Shown one piece after another: positions 59,725 to 64,000 of a stretch of DNA of 64,000 nt. The stretch spans positions 1-64,000 of the forward strand of contig NZ_JOAX01000007.1 in assembly GCF_000720485.1 (NCBI RefSeq). The letters run 5' to 3'. The DNA comes from Streptomyces ochraceiscleroticus. Lineage in GTDB: Bacteria; Actinomycetota; Actinomycetes; Streptomycetales; Streptomycetaceae. The position numbers and the translations under genes were made by a program. The notes under the pieces were generated by a model that saw only the letters and a program-made list of their open reading frames with translations, was not told the origin of the DNA and did no database searches. How positions within the stretch are numbered: position 1 is the stretch's first letter; every line of letters begins with the position of its first letter.

Positions 59725-60938
59725 TTACTGCCCCCCATTGATTCCGTCCGACCCGCGATCGCGGTGCGGTACTCCTCCACCAGGCGCTCAAGCCCGACAG
59801 CCGGGCTGAAGCCCTGTTCGTAATGGCGCCGGGCCGCCTGTCCCATCTCCCGGTTGCGGGCCGGCCCGTTCGCGATCCGGCGTATGCAGGACACGAGCGA
59901 GGCGGACTCGCCCGGCCGGTGCAGCAGCCCGGTCACCCCGTCCTCGACGAGTTCGACGAAGGCGCCGTGACCGGCGGCGACGACCGGGACCCCCGCCGCC
60001 ATCGCCTCCACGACCACCAGGCCGAACGCCTCCAGCCACGTCGAGGGAGCCAGCACGGCGACCGACCGCGCGATGGCCTCCCGGCATTGGTCCGTGTCGT
60101 ACAGGCCGACGTACCGCACGTCGTCCCGGCCCGCGGCCCAGGCGGTCACCTCTCCCTCCAGCGGCCCCGTACCGGCGATCACGAGCGGCACGCCCACACC
60201 GCCGCTCGCGGCGATCTCGTCCCACGCGGCCATGAGCAGCCGCACGCCCTTGGCCTCCGCGAGCCGGCCGAGATAGAGCAGATGCTCGCCCTCGCCTTCT
60301 CGGCGGACGCCCGGCTCCGGCACGAAGTTGTGCTTCACCGCCAGCCGCTCGGCCGGCATGCCGGCGCGCACCAGGACGTCGCGCTGCGCCGCGGAGATGC
60401 AGAAGAAGCGCGTCACGCCCGACCACCACCGCCGCCGGTTGACCGACAGGCTGACCGCGAGCGGCACCGTTGCCAGCCGGGAGCCGCGGTAGCAGCCGTG
60501 CCGGACGGCGGGCAGCGGCGTCGATCCGACGCACTCGGTGCACGGCCGGCCGTCCCGTTGCAGCGTGCCGGGCGGGCAGACCTGGGTGTAGTTGTGCAGC
60601 GTGGCGACGGCGGGTACGCCGGCGTCGGCGCAGGCGGCCAGCACCGCGGGCGACAGGAGCGGGAAGACGTTGTGGACGTGCACCACGTCAGGGCGTGAGG
60701 TGCGGAGCCGGGCGGCGAGCTCCGCTCGGACCGCCGGGTTCCACGGCACAAGGAGCGGCACCGCGGCCTTGCCCGGCAGGGACCGGGCGGCGATGTCATC
60801 GCTGCGCCGCTCGAACACCTCGACCCGGTGACCTGCGCCGCGCAGCAGCGCCACCTCCTGGTCGACGACCTTGTTCTCCCCGCTCGGCTGCGCCGAGGCG
60901 TAGCGGTTGTGCACTACCAGTACGTGAACGCCGTCCAT
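59721..60938 (-). CDS. family 4 glycosyltransferase (GT-B)
   Basis: A 405-residue GT4 enzyme. N-terminal half: HNRYASAQPSGENKVVDQEVALLRGAGHRVEVF and VHVHNVFPLLSPAV; a Cys-rich insert (CPPGTLQRDGRPCTECVG) as in some GT4 proteins; C-terminal half with LYLGRLAEAKGV and the EX7E motif in EAFGLVVVEAMAAGVPVVA. It adds a sugar from a nucleotide donor. Start 60938 with GGAGG; 2 nt from the Wzy-like stop. Confidence 0.93.
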   Translation of the reverse strand: MDGVHVLVVHNRYASAQPSGENKVVDQEVALLRGAGHRVEVFERRSDDIAARSLPGKAAVPLLVPWNPAVRAELAARLRTSRPDVVHVHNVFPLLSPAVLAACADAGVPAVATLHNYTQVCPPGTLQRDGRPCTECVGSTPLPAVRHGCYRGSRLATVPLAVSLSVNRRRWWSGVTRFFCISAAQRDVLVRAGMPAERLAVKHNFVPEPGVRREGEGEHLLYLGRLAEAKGVRLLMAAWDEIAASGGVGVPLVIAGTGPLEGEVTAWAAGRDDVRYVGLYDTDQCREAIARSVAVLAPSTWLEAFGLVVVEAMAAGVPVVAAGHGAFVELVEDGVTGLLHRPGESASLVSCIRRIANGPARNREMGQAARRHYEQGFSPAVGLERLVEEYRTAIAGRTESMGGSK

Positions 60939-60940
60939 GC

Positions 60941-62182
60941 TCAGCTCACCTCCGTTCTCTGGGCCCAGCGCGGAATGCGTTGTCGAGGGCCTTCGGGCGT
61001 TGCGAAGGGGCCGGCCGCGGCAGGTGCCGCCAGCAGCGAGGCGGCGACGGCCAGATGCAACAGATACGGCGAGGCGTCGCCGAGGCCGGCCTCGGTGTAC
61101 GACGCGATCGCGCAGTAGCTGATCAGGAAGATCGCGCACGCCCTCGACAACGACGGTGGCCGCAGCAACGCGACGCCGCCCAGCACGATGACGATCGCCG
61201 CCACCAGGGCGACGCCGGTCAGACCCTGTTCCTGGTAAACGGCCAGCCAGCTGTTGTCGATCGGCAGCCCGCCGAACGACTTGTCGCCCAGGCCCACTCC
61301 GAACAGTTCCTCCACGGTCGACCGGGGCGCTGCCAGCAGGGCGTCCCAGACCTTGGCCCGGCCGGTGAGATTGGAGAAGTTCTCCTGGCTCTGCCCGCGC
61401 AGGAACCACGACTGCAGCGCGGAGCTGAACGCCACCGCGGCCACTGCGGCGCACAGCACCGCCCAGGTGAAGAACCGGCGGGCTGCGGCGCTGGTCAGGA
61501 GGAGCGAGCCGATCGCCAGCGCCAGCCCGATGAGCAGGCCGACCGTGGCCGTCCGGGTATGCGTCAAGGCGAGCAGGACGAGTGACGGCACGATGACCAC
61601 TGCCGCGCTCGCCCTGTCGGTGCGGCGGCCCAGTACCAGCAGCACCGTGAGCCCGATGATCACCGCGGCGTACTGGCCGATCTGCGGCGGCGTGAGCGGC
61701 CACAAAGCGCCGACCAGCCGTCCGCCGTACAGCTCGGGCAGGGCCGCGCCCGGTGAGATGACCAGGCCGGCGACCACGGAGCCGAGCACCGCGAAGTACA
61801 TCCGGATGTGGTGCCGGACGAACGTCGGGCCGCCGTCCCACCAGCGGCTGAGCAGCCACAGTGTGCCGACGAAGAGAGCCAGCCGGGCGCACCGGAACAG
61901 CGCACCGAATCCGGACTCCAGGTGCGCACTGGAGAGCACGCTCGTCACCAGCAGCAGGGTGAGGAGGAACAGGAAGGAGCCGGCTCGGATGCGCAGCCGG
62001 GGGTTGAGTGCGAGCGCCAGCGAGAACGCGGCGGCCAGCGCGCCCATGGTGACCAACTGGATGAGGGAGCGGGGCAGCGGGACGATAGTCTTCGCCCCGG
62101 CGGAGCCGAGCGTGTTGAGGACCAGCAGCCCCCAGACGATCCCGACGGTCTTCGGTGTGCCGGCAGGGCCCATCTCAACCAC
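60941..62182 (-). CDS. O-antigen ligase/polymerase (Wzy-like) membrane protein
   Basis: A 413-residue protein with about ten helices and the Wzy_C-like centre: LALTHTRTATVGLLIGLAL, then a large loop with GRAKVWDALLAAPRSTVEELFGVGLGD and DNSWLAVYQEQGLTGVALV. It should polymerise or ligate the flipped repeat units outside the membrane. The start is GTG at 62182 (overlapping the preceding stop) or ATG at 62173; neither has a strong ribosome site. Confidence 0.88.
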   Translation of the reverse strand: MVEMGPAGTPKTVGIVWGLLVLNTLGSAGAKTIVPLPRSLIQLVTMGALAAAFSLALALNPRLRIRAGSFLFLLTLLLVTSVLSSAHLESGFGALFRCARLALFVGTLWLLSRWWDGGPTFVRHHIRMYFAVLGSVVAGLVISPGAALPELYGGRLVGALWPLTPPQIGQYAAVIIGLTVLLVLGRRTDRASAAVVIVPSLVLLALTHTRTATVGLLIGLALAIGSLLLTSAAARRFFTWAVLCAAVAAVAFSSALQSWFLRGQSQENFSNLTGRAKVWDALLAAPRSTVEELFGVGLGDKSFGGLPIDNSWLAVYQEQGLTGVALVAAIVIVLGGVALLRPPSLSRACAIFLISYCAIASYTEAGLGDASPYLLHLAVAASLLAAPAAAGPFATPEGPRQRIPRWAQRTEVS

Positions 62183-63713
62183 CGTCCCGTGGGCTGAAGG
62201 TGCTGCCCGCGTCCTGCTGGTACGGCGTGGCCTGCCACTGTCCGGAGTCGAGTATCCGGCTCGGGTCGTGGGCGACGAACTTCCACGGTCCGAGGTAGAC
62301 GTTGTCGTGCCAGCGGTTGTGCTGCTTGCGGGTGATCGCCTCGGCCACCCCCTCGCCCTGGTACGGCGACCAGTCCGGATAGGTGCCGTAGTTGGCCAGC
62401 ACCGCCATGCGGTCGCACTTCACCGTGCACTCGACGACGGACTTGTCGAGCACGAAGCGGTTGCCGTGGATGTCCACCCGCTGGGTCTTCCACCGGCAGT
62501 CGGCGTAGAGCGGTGCGGTGGTGATCGCCGGTTTCGCGCAGCGGTCGGTGTCCCGCACCAGCAGTGTGCAGTCACCGGAGGAGGTGTTGGCCGGGCTGTT
62601 GCAGAACCGGTCGGCGTTCTCCCACAGGGTGATCCCGGACCAGTTGTTCTCCAGCACGTTCCGGTAGATCTCGATCTTGTCGGTGCGGGCTCTGATCCGT
62701 GGTTCGCCGCCGGACTCGGACAGGTAGACGGTCGCGAACGGGAAGCTGTCGCCGCGGTCGGCCGCCCTGCGGCCCTCGACCCAGTTGTTCCGCCGGATCG
62801 TGTTGTTCCGGATGACCGCGTTGTAGCTGGTCTCGTAGATCAGCGCGGCACCGTCGTTGGCCTCGAGCACATTGTTCTCGATGCGGAAGTCATTGTTGTT
62901 GGTGTCCGCCCACAGCCCTGTGCCACGGTTGTCGTGCACCCAGTTGCCGCGCACGTCGGCGCCGTTGACGGCCCAGAACTTGATGCCTCCGGTACAGCCG
63001 CAGCCCTTCCGCCGCCGCTCCCAGTCGCCGGTGTTGTTGCCCGTGATCTCGTTGCCCTCGACCACCAGATCGCTGATACGGCCGCCGGACTTGTACGCGT
63101 TCATGCCGTACTGGCCGTTGTCGCGCAGGCAGTTGGCACGGACCCGCTGGCGGGCACCGGCCATCAGCCCGGCGCCGGAGTTGTGCTGGATCGTCGCGTG
63201 CTCGATCACCCAGCCGTCGGCCGAGTCATGGTTGACCACGCCCTCGTTCTGCGGCGCGACGAAACCCTGCACGGTCAGGTGGCGGATGGTGACGTTGCGG
63301 GCGGTACCACCGAACGCGTACTGGTTCTTCTTCCGGCCGTCGAGCACCGCGCCCGGCGCACCGAGATAGCGGTCCCCCTTCTTGGGGACGACCTGGGCGT
63401 AGCGGTCCGGGTCGAGCCTGTGCTTGCCCGGCCGAAGCCAGAACGTGGTGTGGGGCGGACTGCTCTTGGTCTTCGCCGCCAGGTCACCGACCACCGCGGG
63501 GTCGACCGTCACCGCGCCCGCCGGTGCCTTCGCCGGCCCGGCCGCGGGCTTGGCGCACACCCGGGCCACGGGCGTGGCTGACGCCCCGGACTTGGACGGC
63601 GTGCCGGCCGCCTTCGCCGGGGCGTCCGGCGCGCTCGTACAGCCGGTCGCCGCCAGCAGGGCCAGCGTCAGCGGTGCCGCCGCCCACGCCCAGTGCCACC
63701 TCTTGCTCTCCAC
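62175..63713 (-). CDS. secreted right-handed beta-helix lipoprotein
   Basis: A 512-residue lipoprotein: signal peptide with lipobox LAATGC (Cys near 25), Ala/Pro-rich linker, then a parallel beta-helix (about 90-500) with repeats such as NVTIRHLTVQGF and DFRIENNVLEAND. Such folds belong to polysaccharide lyases, hydrolases or C5-epimerases; several Asp/Asn/His (for example NHDSADGWVIEHATIQHNSG) could form a site. It probably modifies or trims the polymer made by this cluster. The ATG at 63713 and overlap with the Wzy-like start place it in the operon. Confidence 0.87.
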   Translation of the reverse strand: MESKRWHWAWAAAPLTLALLAATGCTSAPDAPAKAAGTPSKSGASATPVARVCAKPAAGPAKAPAGAVTVDPAVVGDLAAKTKSSPPHTTFWLRPGKHRLDPDRYAQVVPKKGDRYLGAPGAVLDGRKKNQYAFGGTARNVTIRHLTVQGFVAPQNEGVVNHDSADGWVIEHATIQHNSGAGLMAGARQRVRANCLRDNGQYGMNAYKSGGRISDLVVEGNEITGNNTGDWERRRKGCGCTGGIKFWAVNGADVRGNWVHDNRGTGLWADTNNNDFRIENNVLEANDGAALIYETSYNAVIRNNTIRRNNWVEGRRAADRGDSFPFATVYLSESGGEPRIRARTDKIEIYRNVLENNWSGITLWENADRFCNSPANTSSGDCTLLVRDTDRCAKPAITTAPLYADCRWKTQRVDIHGNRFVLDKSVVECTVKCDRMAVLANYGTYPDWSPYQGEGVAEAITRKQHNRWHDNVYLGPWKFVAHDPSRILDSGQWQATPYQQDAGSTFSPRDGG

Positions 63714-63721
63714 GCGCCCCC

Positions 63722-64000
63722 CTAGCCGCGGAACCTGAGCACGGTGGTGAAGCCCCCCGACGACACAGCGCCGTCGGCGAAGCCGGTGCCGACCAGCGTG
63801 GTGGTGGGTTCCTTGCGCCCGAAGCCGGCGGAGTACCAGCCCAGCGGCGGATCGGTCTCGCCGCGGTGCGCCCGCCAGGACAGCTCTCCGGGCAGGTCGA
63901 GCACCGCGGAGCGGTCCTCGCCGTCCCGGGTCCAGGTGAGCACGGCCCGGTTGCCCGTCAGGTCCGCGGCGATCGCGGGGCCGAGATGGAACGCCAGCTG
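63722..64000 (-). CDS. heparinase II/III-like protein, C-terminal fragment
   Basis: The coding region is open to the right edge, so only about 92 C-terminal residues are seen. WRAHRGETDPPLGWYSAGFGRKEPTTTLVGTG and the leading HLGP...LTGNRAVLTW strand pattern match the C-terminal beta-sandwich of heparinase II/III and alginate-lyase-like enzymes. In exopolysaccharide clusters these act as lyases on the polymer. The catalytic barrel lies outside the window. It is 8 nt upstream of the beta-helix lipoprotein gene, same strand. Confidence 0.8.
   Translation of the reverse strand, partial: QLAFHLGPAIAADLTGNRAVLTWTRDGEDRSAVLDLPGELSWRAHRGETDPPLGWYSAGFGRKEPTTTLVGTGFADGAVSSGGFTTVLRFRG

Noticed and set aside
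1..64000. tRNA, rRNA, insertion sequences or phage attachment sites
   Set aside because: No cloverleaf-like segment, transposase motif or flanking direct repeat could be recognised by eye; a covariance-model search would be needed to exclude small RNAs.

Overview
The window is high-GC actinomycete DNA and almost certainly comes from a Streptomyces. Evidence: a conservon with a CYP157-type P450, a TTA-codon pattern that fits bldA control, GTG and TTG starts, 4-nt ATGA/GTGA gene overlaps, and a copy of a palindrome I remember as a common Streptomyces interspersed repeat. Gene content is mostly accessory; I see no rRNA, tRNA, CRISPR array or insertion sequence.

Region 1 (1-4.8 kb) holds split leuD / lrp / leuC genes on the minus strand, a divergent citramalate-synthase-like gene whose active site is altered, and an amino-acid permease: an accessory 2-alkylmalate locus. 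Region 2 (5-7 kb) has a cupin/NmrA-type pair and a DedA-like membrane protein. Region 3 (7.1-13.6 kb) is a betaine N-demethylation locus: an IclR regulator, two tandem palindromes that look like its operators, a StcD/DgcA-type flavoenzyme, a GbcA/Stc2-type Rieske oxygenase and its reductase, then an isolated rutA. Region 4 (13.8-19 kb) has a YihY gene, a His-rich micro-ORF and an MFS exporter (with a TTA codon) coupled by 4-nt overlaps, plus a PLDc_N protein, an isochorismatase-fold protein without its cysteine, and a squalene/phytoene synthase-like protein.

Region 5 (19.3-40.5 kb) is the most unusual part: a stripped-down type VII secretion-like locus. One minus-strand operon runs ECF sigma factor (with a TTA codon) -> membrane protein -> EssC/EccC-like ATPase. 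Between that ATPase and the effector block lie a WXG100-like protein and a Trp-less Esx-like protein on the plus strand, closed by a strong bidirectional terminator. A second minus-strand operon encodes a 2913-residue protein with a T7SS-type N-terminus, repeat region and two tandem glycosyltransferase-like units, translationally coupled to a beta-helix/AAA+ (EccA-like) fusion and followed by a secreted golvesin-like protein. No EccB, EccD, EccE or mycosin is in the window.

Region 6 (41.3-48 kb) is a conservon (cvnA-D) ending in a P450 that lacks the ExxR arginine, convergent with a DMATS-type aromatic prenyltransferase and a PLP aminotransferase: a probable prenylated-indole mini-cluster. 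Region 7 (48.5-64 kb) has a PAP2 phosphatase, then a 15-gene minus-strand extracellular glycan cluster, nearly all with 4-nt overlaps: heparinase-like (cut by the window edge), beta-helix lipoprotein, Wzy/ligase, glycosyltransferases, C-methyltransferase carrying an in-frame palindromic insertion, nucleotidyltransferase, deacetylase, epimerases, DUF4910 protein, flippase, pyruvyltransferase and a class III aminotransferase.
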